From assembly GCF_022605165.1 (NCBI RefSeq), contig NC_063070.1, positions 2,232,001-2,296,000 of the forward strand: a stretch of 64,000 bases of DNA, written 5' to 3'. A program made the translations under genes and the position numbers. This stretch comes from Purpureocillium takamizusanense. Taxonomy: Eukaryota; Ascomycota; Sordariomycetes; Hypocreales; Ophiocordycipitaceae. How positions within the stretch are numbered: position 1 is the stretch's first letter; every line of letters starts with the position of its first letter. Positions 11,412-22,091 of this stretch are shown here, one piece after another. Under the pieces are notes generated by a model that ran no database searches, was not told the origin of the DNA, and was given only the letters and a program-made list of their open reading frames with translations.

Positions 11412-13304
11412 ATGTCTCCCCACAGTGAAGTCGTGCTGAACAGCAGCGACGCCGCCGAGATTGCCCTCAACGGCAACGGCGTCGTTTTGGCCTCCAACGG
11501 CGGCAATCGCGTCGGCATCGAGGACCCGCCGGCGCTGGTCGATGCCGCCGGGGCAACGCATAGCAACGGCAACGGCGTCGCGTCCAACGGCGGCGGTCAC
11601 TCCTCTTCCTCTACTTCCTCCACCACCACCAGCCCGAGGCGCAGCTTCTCGTCCCGCGCCGAGAGCTCGCCGTACCTGCAGCCCGCGGCACTCGATGGCG
11701 AGTTCGACCTCATCTGCGTCGGCTTCGGCCCGGCCTCCCTGGCCGTGGCCGTGGCCATCCACGACGCCCTCGCTGCAGGCCAGCAGCTTCTCCCCGACGG
11801 GCGCAACCCCCGCGTCCTCTTCGTCGAGAAGCAGGCCCGCTTCGCGTGGCACGCCGGCATGCTGCTCCCCGGCGCCAAGATGCAAATCTCCTTCATCAAG
11901 GACCTGGCCACGTTGCGCGACCCGCGCTCCGAGTTCACCTTCCTCAACTACCTACACCGCCAGGACCGCCTCGTCGACTTCACCAACCTGAGCACGTTCC
12001 TGCCGGCGCGAGTCGAGTACGAAGACTACCTCCGTTGGTGCGCCTCGCACTTTGAGCGCCTCGTGCAGTTCGGCCAGGAGGTCGTCTCCGTGTCGCCTGA
12101 CAACAACAAGGCCGAGAAAAGCGGCGTCCGTTCCTTTACGGTTCAGTCGCGGGACGTCGCCTCGGACCAGACGCACACGTACCGGGCGCGCAACGTGCTC
12201 GTCGCCATGGGCGGCCAGCCCTCGCTGCCCAAGAACTTCCCCCTGCGGCACCCGCGCGTCATCCACTCGTCGCAGTACGCGCACCGCATCCGCGAGATCC
12301 TGCCCAAGGCCAACGGCGCGTACCGCGTGGCCGTCGTGGGCGCGGGCCAGAGCGCGGCCGAGATCTTCAACAACGTGCAGCTCCTGTACCCCAACTCCAA
12401 GACGTGGCTGGTGATGCGACCCGAGTTTCTGAGACCGAGCGACGATTCGCCTTTGTAAGTAACCTGCTGCCCTGTTGCCCCCCTCCACCTCTCTTTCCTT
12501 TTCTCTCACGCCGCGCTTCTGGTGGTAGCAAGCATGTGTCTGACCACCTCCCGCCCAGTGTCAACTCCGTCTTCAACCCCGAGTACGTCGACGCGCTGTT
12601 CCCCAAGTCGCCCAAGTACCGACACAACCTCCTGACGGAGGCGCGCGCGACCAACTACGGCGTAGTACGCCTGGAGCTCATCGAGGCGCTGTACGAGCGC
12701 ATGTACGACCAGCGGCGCGAGCTGGGCGTCGACGACACCAAGTGGCCGCACCGCATCCTCGGCGGGCGGCAGATCACCAGCATCGACTCCAGGGGCGACT
12801 CGATGGAGCTGCGGGTGGTGAACGTGCAGGACAGCGGCGCCCTCGACGGCTTCATCGACGCCGCGGACGAGGAGGTGCTGGAGGCGGATCTGGTCATCGC
12901 GGCGACGGGATACCAGCGCAGCGCGCACGTGCCGATGCTCAGGGGCGCGTGGGACCTGCTGCCCAAGGCGCAGGCGGGTGGGCTCGAGTTCGGCAAGGGC
13001 ATCTCGGGCTGGAACGTGGACACGGACGAGGGCGAGCGCAAGCTTGCCGTCGGCCGGGACTACAGGGTCAAGTTTGCGCCGGGGGCCGTGGCCGACGACG
13101 CCGGCGTGTGGCTGCAGGGCTGCTGCGAGGGCACCCACGGGGTAAGTTACGAAATTCCGCGCCATTACTATCCGCTGCTGTCTTGCGCAGGCTGACTGAC
13201 TGGGCGTTGTCTTGTAGTTGAGCGATACCTTGCTGTCTGTGCTGGCGACTCGGTCGGGCGAGATTGTCGATTCCATCTTTGGCCGCGCGGCTGGCAAGAG
13301 GTGA
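11412..13304 (+). CDS. sidA: L-ornithine N5-monooxygenase (siderophore biosynthesis)
   Basis: Exons 11412-12454, 12559-13141, 13218-13304; 570 aa. It hydroxylates the side-chain nitrogen of L-ornithine with FAD, NADPH and O2, the first committed step of hydroxamate siderophores, in the cytosol. Seen: a Ser/Asn/Gly-rich N-terminal tail of about 90 residues, the FAD motif [13 protein letters not shown] from about residue 99, the substrate-side [19 protein letters not shown], the NADPH-binding [24 protein letters not shown], and the late ATGY motif in [12 protein letters not shown]. The first intron splits the Phe of DDSPF and is confirmed by continuity into [11 protein letters not shown]; the second is phase 0 before [21 protein letters not shown]. 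Length fits the family, whose fungal members often carry such an N-terminal extension. The product is the substrate precursor for the SidC-like NRPS at the left edge. Iron-GATA sites occur upstream but about 3 kb away. Confidence 0.96.
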
Positions 13305-15090
13305 TGTGATGACGATGATGATGAACGATGATGGGGAGACACAACAAACGAGCGTAACACACGAGCGCGGTGGGAGAGACGGTGAAGAGAGGAAAGGGAG
13401 GAAAAAAGCATTAGAGTGCGGCGGCGACTGATGATTTGCGTGTGCATTTAATTTGCCTTGGTATAGAACGAGGCGGACGTTTGACGGTTGACGTTGGGAC
13501 CTTTTGCCTACCTACCTGCCTACCTACGTACAACCTACGTCTTTTCTTGCATTGGAGGGAGAAGAATCGGGTTTCTCTCTTTGGTTTCCTCCTGCGCCTG
13601 GACATGGAGGCACACTCCCTGGTGGTGAACCTGTCACTCGCAGGAGAGAGTAGCGATGATGCAAGCATAAGCAATACATTTCCTAGGACGCATGCATCGT
13701 GTCGAGACCCGATGAGTGTGTGTATCACAATGTGTTGCGTGAGGTGATGATGACGATTGTTTGAGCTGATAAAGTTTGTGAACGTCTCACTCACGGCGGC
13801 CAACCAGCCGGGCAAGCCATAGGGTGAGGAAGGGGGGCCTACGGCGCCGCACCGACGCCGCAGCACACGACCGAACGAGCACAGGGAGATTCGGTACTGT
13901 ACTCGGCGGCGGCGGCGGCGTTTCGGAGCTGAGGCGGCGAACCGAGCCCGGGAGACTGGCTGGTCGCCGATGCAATGGCCGAGGTGGTAGTGCGGCAGGC
14001 GGGGTGCGGCCGGGTTGCGGATTGTGCGCGGTCCTGTGAGGTGTCGGCAGTACCTCACGGAGCACGAGCAGCAGATCGGCTGACGGTCCTGTGACTCCTG
14101 TCGAGATCGCTCTGCGAATGCTGTCGTTGCACGAAGTCGATGCGTCCTGTTGCTCAACCTGTGGCCCTGCAGACTGCGAACAGGGTTTGTTTGGCGACGC
14201 GGAGACTATCTATGAGTAAACCGAATGCTCCGTCAAAACCGCAACAGTCATGCAGAATATTGGTGATTGCTCATCTGCTGGGATGTGACTGACGAGATAC
14301 GATACGATACGATACGATGCCGCCGTCCACGATGTGAACGTCGATATCGACACCAACATCGACTAGGTAGTACTGTGCTACATCGCAGTCGTTCGCTCCT
14401 CCCCACGACGCGCAGGGGAAATGAAATGTAGTCAACGTGTATTGAAGAGCATGACGTGGCTATCGCAACGCAGACGGACATCGTGACGCCTGCCCTAACG
14501 CGGCAGACCGCGTATGTACTTCGTACGAGGGGTGGTGAGTGAGTCACGGCGCGCGCGCACACACACGCAAGGCAGGTACGCACGAACACTCTTGCACTTT
14601 CCAAGTCCCCCCCCCCCATCGCCGCCATCACAGCGAAAGCGTAGCGCAGTGGCAGCATCGCAGGCACAGACAGAGAGGGCTTGTTGTTGCCCCCGCCTCC
14701 TCCATCGCGTGCGTTGCGTGGACGATTGCGCCGAGGCGGCGTGGACAAAGGGCCCGCTAGGCCCGAAGAAGCTTCCCCGAAAGTGGGCAGCGACTGTGAG
14801 GATGGGGCGGGGCTGCTGCTTGTGCTGTTGCTGCTGCTGCCCTGCTTGGCCGGTGCGTGATGGAATTTGGGGCCGACGGCGGAGGGGGGGGGCAGGTCCC
14901 TTCAATGGTTGGGAACTTTTTTTCTCTTTTCTCGAGCACTTTCCCTTGTCGAGTCGTTCCCCTTACTGGATGGCTGCCGTGATGGGCAATGGGCGATGGA
15001 GAATGGCGCTCCGGCGTCGGGGAATGCGAGGGCGTCCGCCCATTTTCGCCCTTCCTTCCAGCTCATCTCAGTGTCCGGACGGCCGAGGTC

Positions 15091-15146
<56 letters not shown>

Positions 15147-16533
15147 CGTGTCGTCCCTGGTGAGGATGTATGTAGCGTGGGTAAAACACACAGTAACAAT
15201 CGGGCTGCTCTCGAGAGACCCAATGGTCTTGACCCTACCATCATCCTCCTCCCAAAAAGGCCGTCCAGATGCCACCGGATGGCGTTTAACTCTCGAGGGG
15301 GCGCTTTCGGGAGTCCGTCGCCTCCACTGCTGCCCTGTGCGCCCCTGGAATCGGCCTCCGTCCCGTCTGCAGCACCCCCGCGGGCCCCACTAAAGGCGTC
15401 AGGTCCCGTCCAGTCCCTCCAGTGCCCGGGGCGGCGCCCCCGTTGTCGGCGGGCCATGCCTGCCCGAGCTCCCAGTCCAGATCTACGTCCATCGTTTGAT
15501 AGCCCCTCCTCCACCAAAAGTCACCTCACGCCGCGCGTGGGGGCCCCAGCACTAACATCCACTAAACCTCGTTGCTGACATTCACCTCATCAAATCCATC
15601 CATCCATCCTTTCACTTCCACGCGTTCGTTGCTTGATCGATCATCTCGTCCGTTTTCTCCCTCTCCTTCATCCCCCCCTCCCCCTCCCCCGACCTCCTCT
15701 CTCACCCACACCCCACAAACGGACGGGGCGACGTCAACCACCCCTCCCCTTTCCCGCTTCTTGGCTCCTTCGGTTGCGTGCGTCTCGCCAGGTTCCGAGA
15801 AAGCGTCGCCATCGCGCATCCAGCCCTACGAGGCACGCTTCGTCACTCACGAGCAGCGGGCGTACCATCTCCGTAGCTACACGTACGTGCGTACGACGGC
15901 TGCACCGACTCCATCATCGCCCCTGCCGAGGCGCCCTCCCGTCGACGCCGGTTCCCTGTCCGGCGCCACGCCGCCGCATCGTTCGTGCGTGCATGCGTGC
16001 ATGCGTGCGCAGGCACCACACCGCATTACGATAGCAAGCCCTCCACCGTCTCTGCTGCTCATCCCGGCAATCGATTGAGAGGCTTCGGTCAGTCATCAGC
16101 CAGCCAGTCGTCACCCGAGTACGTGCAGGCTGCGTTGCGTTGTCGTAGTCGTCGTCGTCGTCGACTCATCGCACATCAATCACCATCCAGATCCAATCCA
16201 GATCTCGACCAAACCCCAGCGCGCCGCGTTGATGATGACGGCGGTGACAGCCCGTCACCCCGCGACCGTGCAACACGATATAGGTACGTCTTCGTCCCGT
16301 TGCTCTCGTCCGTGCCCTCCCACTGCCACCACCACCATCACCACTATGATCTTTATCAATCGGTCTGCCGACATCCCCCCTGTTTACCCGGACATTGGAG
16401 CTTAGAAAGCGTCTCGCCCTCGCATGACATTCAAGCCCCGTCGTCCCGTCTCCGCAATCACTGCCACCACCATCACCAAGCCGCCTCCTCATCGTCGTCT
16501 GCTACATCCCGCAGGACCCTGACTAGGCAAAAG
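13305..16533. other. Intergenic region between sidA and the Zn2Cys6 gene
   Basis: No supportable gene in 3.2 kb. It contains CTAC-rich repeats at 13508-13530, a GATAC pentanucleotide run near 14297-14320, a copy of the 11-mer GTACTTCGTAC at 14516-14526, the TC microsatellite at 15097-15144, and pyrimidine-rich sequence up to the regulator's start. The plus-strand open frame 14514-15578 spans the microsatellite and is low complexity. Confidence 0.5.
15097..15144. repeat. (TC)n microsatellite, about 24 units
   Basis: Uninterrupted TC dinucleotide run in intergenic DNA; it encodes alternating Ser-Leu in open frames, a typical false-ORF generator. Confidence 0.95.
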
Positions 16534-18876
16534 ATGCAGCTTGACCATGGCGACCGACGGCCCTCGCAGCGACTGCCCGTCAATCCCCGGCGGCACAAGG
16601 TAGCTCCCGAGCAGCGGAAGCGCGTGGCCACCGCGTAAGTAGTTTACCTTGACCCCGGCCAAGAGACGAAGACAAGCCCGGCGCCCGCTTACACACGAGT
16701 CTTTGATTGTCTCAGATGCAACTCATGCAATGTGCGCCGAATCAAGTGCTCGGGTGACCGCCCCTGCAACCAATGCGCCTCCACCGCGCGCGACTGCGTC
16801 TACCCCGTCCTCATCGAGAAGGTGTCCGTCCCCAAGAGCGAGCTTGAGGAGCTCAAGAAGAAAGTCGAGGTCTACGAAAAGGCCCTCCAGGATGCCCTGC
16901 CCGACCCGACTCGCCGCCAAGAGCTGCTTCACCACGCCGCGAGCCCGGACTCTTCCTCATCGGCCAGTCCCTACACAAGCAGCAGCGCCCTCCACGGCAC
17001 CACCAGCGGCAGCCAGCACCTCTCGGGCGCGAGCTCCATCAAGACGGAGCCCACGGACGATGACGGCCACCAGGTCCTCAGCCCCGGCAGGCTCCTCCAG
17101 GACGCCGACGGCATGGGCCGCTATGTGGGAGAGACGAGCGGCGCCACCTTCCTCGACCACCTCAAGGAGCTCATGGGCGCCGTCATGCCCATGACCCAGC
17201 CCGCTGCCGCCGTGGGATCGGGCGACTCGTTCCTCTCGAGCCTCGGCAGCTGCATCACCTACGACTCGCGACCGCTCCTCAACGGCCCGCCCGACGAGGT
17301 CAACCCGCTGTGGCTCCCGCCGGACAGCACCGTCGCCGTTGTACTCTCGGAGCTGCGGCACTTTATCCAGGACGGCGGCGGCCGCTGGCCGTCGGGCGGC
17401 ATCTACTGGTGGGGTGATCTCGACGCAATGCCCCTGCGGGCGCCGTCGCCGACCCCGCTGGCCACCGAGGTCGACCTTAACGAGTACCGACACCTCGCCT
17501 TCTACCACGCCGCCCTGGCCGTCGCCTGTCAGAGCACGACGACGCAGCCACAGCCACAGCCACCGAGCTCCGACTCCAGCCAGTCGCTGAGCGAGCCGTA
17601 CTTTGCGCGCGCCGCTCTGCTGCTGGGCAACCCTCTCGACATCAAGCGTCGCACCATCGGCGACGTGGCATCGCTGGCCATGATGGGCTTCTATCTCATC
17701 GAGACGAATCGGCCGGACGCGGCATACATGTACGTCGCGGCGGCGATGCACATCAGCATCATGCTAGGCGCGCACCGCGGATGGGTCGACGAGCGGGGGA
17801 AGAGGGTCTTTTGGTCCGTCTACGCGCTCGACAGGTGGTTGAGCTGTCTCATGGGAAGGCCGCCGACCATTACCGACGATGCCATCCAGCTGCCCCTACC
17901 GGCCGATGCACCGTAAGTCTACTCGCTTCTTTTGCCTCCGAACGTACTGTTGACCCTCTACAGATCCATGCCTCCTGCCTACGGACTCCGGGCGCACGTC
18001 GAACTGTCGCGCATCTCGGGCCACGTTGTCGGCAACACGTATCACGGCGCCAGGGGCGGAACCGGCAGCGAGGCGGGCGCGCGGCAGCCGGACAATGCCA
18101 TCTGGATGCTCGAGCAATGGCAGTCATCGCTGCCGCCACCGCTCCAGCTCGGGTCTAACGGGCTCAGCAATGACCCAGCCGTGTGCCTGCTGCACATGCG
18201 CTACAACCAGCTTCTCATCGTGGCGATCCGCCCGCTCTTCTTCTCGGCCGTCAAGCGCGCCGTGGCAGAGCGGCTCATGGCGCAGCCGCCCCCGTCGGTG
18301 GCGGCGACCAACCCGGAGCAGAACCTGGGTCATCTGCGCTGCTGCATTGCCGCGGCAGCGCGCAACATGCGGTTGGCGCGGCACGCCATCACGCTGAATG
18401 GCCATCGCAAGCTCTTGCATGCGGGGCTACACTTCATCTTCAACGCCGGGGTGTGTCTCATCCTGCGGCGGCTCGTGGTGGCGCCAGGCGAGCAGGAGGA
18501 CGAGGAGCTGCGTCTCGTGCACGGCGGGGTCGAGTTTGCCATTGACAAGATGCTGGAGGCGAGCCGGACGGGCAACAGCGACGGCAGGCGCTGCGCGGAA
18601 ACGCTGCGCGACCTGAGTGTGCTCGTGGGTCGACTGACAGCACCAGCGCCGGCGGTGACGCCGACGGACCCGATGCTTGGCGGCGGCGGTACGGATGATC
18701 CGAGCATGCGCGCCGGTGGCGGCGGCGGTGGCATGGCTCCGCTACTACCCATGACGTCGCAGGAGCTACCGGTGCCGCCACCGATGCCGGTCGGCGAGGA
18801 CCAGGTGCTATACGACGAGCTGATGACGTGGATGGGCGACGACTGGCCGCTGTACAACGGGTACATAAACGAGTGA
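16534..18876 (+). CDS. Zn2Cys6 (C6) fungal transcription factor
   Basis: Exons 16534-16634, 16716-17912, 17964-18876; 736 aa, nuclear. Seen: a basic N-terminal segment, then a zinc binuclear cluster with cysteines at residues 35, 38, 45, 51, 54 and 61 (C-x2-C-x6-C-x5-C-x2-C-x6-C), a linker, a Leu/Lys/Glu coiled coil SELEELKKKVEVYEKALQDA that should dimerise, a Ser-rich acidic stretch, and a middle homology region of the fungal_trans type from about residue 240 to 520, with YMYVAAAMHISIMLGAHRG and VFWSVYALDRWLSCLMGRPP as its typical signatures. The C-terminus is Gly/Pro-rich and ends in an acidic YDELMTWMGDDWPLYNG, a possible activation segment. The first intron falls one codon before the first zinc cysteine, a common position. 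Targets are not evident; closeness to sidA alone does not make it a siderophore regulator. Confidence 0.93.
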
Positions 18877-19566
18877 AGGACCTATCTCGTCGATGGTTTC
18901 TTATATTTCTCTTCTTTAATACAATAATACCTTCTTCTGTGGAGGATACTACTACGAGTAGAGTCGTGGCCGGGGCTGGACAGCAAGTGTTTGGGACCGG
19001 GCGCGAGGTGGGAATGGGAATGGGAAAAGCTAGAAGAGGCGCAGGCAGCGGAGATGATGGTATACAGGACCGGGCGCGCGGCGGCACGCACGCACGGGCG
19101 GGTGTTTAGAGCCTGAGTACATAATGAATGAATTTCATGAGAACATGGGGTTTTAGATGAATTGCTCGGGATTTGGGTATCTGAAACGAAATGTGTACAA
19201 TGTACGCAGCAGCTTTGAAGTGTGTTTCTGGAAGCTTTCTGGAAGCTGTGGCTGGAATCAAATGGGACTCGGAAAAGTTTGGGGTAAGTGAGTGACGTCG
19301 GGTCGTTCCATGCATGAGTGACCTCATTCATGCCGGGCCTCCTCCTCCCACCACTCACTCCACCACCCACTTACATATACGAAGGACACTCACAACTTTC
19401 ACTCAACTGATTCACCTCACCTCCTCATCTCGCCCACCCGTCCGCCCGCATCGCGTGCCACCACCACCAGACACAGGCAACGGGCAACGGGCACAACGTA
19501 AACGTTGACACTACGTTAGCAGCCAGCAGTCAGCAACAGCAGCAGCAGCAGCACACGCCGCGCGCA
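18877..19566. other. Intergenic region, promoter of the Nudix fusion gene
   Basis: About 690 bp with AT-richer sequence after the regulator's stop, then CA/CCA-rich and CAG-rich tracts (19540-19555) before the next start codon. No gene or known site seen. Confidence 0.5.
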
Positions 19567-21874
19567 ATGGCGGCGTCGGGGGCGACGGAGACGGAGTCGG
19601 GCGGGGGGCTCGAGAAGCGCGCCGTGGCGGTGAGCTTCCTGTTCAAGTTCCCCGGGAGGGGAGGCAACAAGAACAACGACGACGACGACGACGACCTCGA
19701 TGATGCGCGGCGACAGCGGCCGCGGGTGGCGCTGTTTCGGCGCAGCGGCGCGGTGAGGACGTACCAGTGCGTAGGAGTCCCTTTCCTTCTCTTCGTGCCT
19801 TTCTTGTGGGCGGGAGTTTTTTTCTTTCTTCTTTTTTCGTTCGCCTCATCGACACATCATCCGTCTCAACTATGTAAAGAACTAATTAGATCCTCGTCAA
19901 GGAGCGTGCGGGTGCGTAGCGTGGTGGGGGGAGAAGGTATCATATGCTAATCGGCGACATATGCGGGCAATTAGACACAAGTACGCACCCATCTCAGGCA
20001 GCGTCGAGGCCCGCGACGCCTCGCCGCTTGCGACGGCCTGGCGCGAGATCCGCGAGGAGACGGCTCTCACGAGGGGGCGTCAGCTGCGGCTCTTCCGGCA
20101 GGGCAAGCCGTACGTCTTTCCCGACCCGTCGGTCGGGCGCGAGTGGACCATCCACCCCTTTGCCTTTATCTTTACGCCGGACTCTTTCGCAACGTCCTCG
20201 TCCCATGACTTGGACAAAGGTGGTGATGCTGATGGCGGCCGTGGCGGTGGTGGTGGTGGGGATGGTGATGAAAACAAGGACGGAGACGCGGACAAGGCTG
20301 AGGATCGCAGGGCCGGCCTGCGCCTCGACTGGGAGCACGAGGGATACGCGTGGTTCGACCCCGCAGACGTCTCGGACGATCCGTCCTTTGGCGGCGTGCC
20401 GCGTCTCAAGGAGAGCCTGCGCCGCGTGTGGTTCGAGATTGACCTCGGCCGGGACGCCGCCAGCGTGCTCGACCGGGGCCTGCTCATGTTGCAGGCGGAC
20501 CATGAGAGCGGCGCGCGCCAGCTCGCCGGCAAGGCGCTTGATGTGTTTACAGACGTGCTGCCGCGGCTGCCGCTAAACAACACGGACGACGGCGGCGGTG
20601 GCAGCGGCATCGACACGTGGTGGCGCAACGTGCGCATCGCGGGCTGGCATCTGTGGAAGAACGGGCGCGAGGCCATTGGCGCGCCTATACTCAGTGTGGT
20701 GCTGGCCTGCCTCGGCATCATCGAGGAGAAGCTATCTGCTTTACCGCCGTCGCCCTCACCGTCGATGCCCTCACGTGCGTTCATCGAGGACGACGTGCTG
20801 CCCGCGATGCGGGCCCATGCCGCGCGCAGGACCGAGACGGGGAACGCCATCGGCGAGACGTTTGCGCGGTTCCTGCGCGACGAGTTTCCTGACTACGCAG
20901 CTGATGACGGTGACGACGGCAGCGGCGATGGTGGCAAGGAGGTCAAGATCGTGACGCTGTCATGCAGCTCGACCATCACGGCGGCCCTCACGCATGCCAT
21001 CGCGCAGCCGGGCACGCCCGCGCTGGACGTGCACGTGCTCGAGTCGCGGCCGCTGTTTGAGGGCGTCAAGACGGCGCGCGCGCTGGCAGCGGCGGCGGCT
21101 GCGCTTCGACAAGCAGCAGAGGAACAGGATGGCAGCGGTGGCGGTAGTGGTGGTGGTGGTGGTGGTGGTGGTGGTGGTGGCGATCATGGTCATAGTCGTC
21201 GTCGTCGTCGAGGAGGAGGAGGAGGCGTAACGAAGGTGACGCTGCACACAGACAGCAGTGCCGCCATCGCGGCCCGGGGCGCGCACGTGGTCCTCCTGGG
21301 CGCGGACGTCATCTCGCCGCGCGGAGACGTGAGCAACAAGACGGGGTCTCTGCCGCTCGTGCTGTCCGCGCGGCACGTCAACTCTGCGTCCTCGTCCTTT
21401 TCCCCCCTCTCTTCGCACCCCTCTTCCTCCCCCTCCCCTTCCGTCGTCTCACAGGCGAGCCAGTGCCAGCAGCAGCAGCAGCAGCAGCAGCAGCTCCCCG
21501 TCAGGGTCGTCGTCCTCGCCGAGAAGGAGAAGGTTCTGCCCTTTGGGCTAGACACGCGCGCGCACGCCGAGGAGAACAACGACCCTCGCGAGGTGACCGC
21601 CGCGTGGGGGGACGGCGGGACTCGCTATGGCGGCGAGGAGGACTGCAGCAGGGAGACGACAACAACAGCAGCAGCAGCAAGCCAGGAGGGCATTGGAGGA
21701 AGGGGGCCCACCGACCCCGGCATCGTCGAGGTCACAAACGTCTACTTTGAGTGGGTGCCCGCCGCGCTGGCGACCGACTACGTGACCGAGGACGGCGTCA
21801 CGACGCGCGCGGGCATCGAGGAGTGGGCGGCGCGGGCGAGGCGGCGGGCGGATCGGTTTTTGGGGGATCTGTGA
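19567..21874 (+). CDS. Nudix hydrolase fused to eIF2B/MtnA-like (ribose-1,5-bisphosphate isomerase-type) domain
   Basis: Exons 19567-19766 and 19975-21874; 699 aa. The 208-bp intron is supported by continuity RTYQ-HKYAPISGSVEAR. Seen: an N-terminal Nudix fold (about residues 15-200) with box GSVEARDASPLATAWREIREET at 75-96; the REIREE metal-binding core is kept but the upstream Glu is Asp and the closing Gly is absent. After acidic/Gly linkers comes an eIF2B alpha/beta/delta, MtnA and R15P-isomerase type domain (about 220-690): KIVTLSCSSTITAAL with Cys397, and HVVLLGADVISPRGDVSNKTG with Asp511, matching the catalytic Cys and Asp of the isomerases. C-terminal VYFEWVPAALATDYVTEDG is a family ending. 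Low-complexity poly-Asp, poly-Gly (GGT repeat 21137-21180) and poly-Gln insertions look like expansions. It is more likely a metabolic enzyme than a translation factor. Substrate unknown. Confidence 0.88.
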
Positions 21875-22091
21875 GAATTCGTTGTGTTGACATGTCACGC
21901 CTTGGTGAAAACACTTTGTTTGAGGACCTGGAAGAAGAAGAACAAGGGAAAATATTGCCACCGGAGGGTCAAAAGCTGCGGTAGGTCCGAGGTTGTTGAT
22001 GATATGATTGGGCTTCTCTCCTCGTTCATCATGCATATCGTAGTGCGCAATAATTGGTATTCGCACAGCCAACGTCGGATGCTTGGGCGTG

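Noticed and set aside
14514..15578. 354-residue plus-strand open frame
   Set aside because: It spans the TC microsatellite, is Arg/Ser/Pro-rich, has no motif and other frames are open too; GC-rich noncoding DNA explains it.
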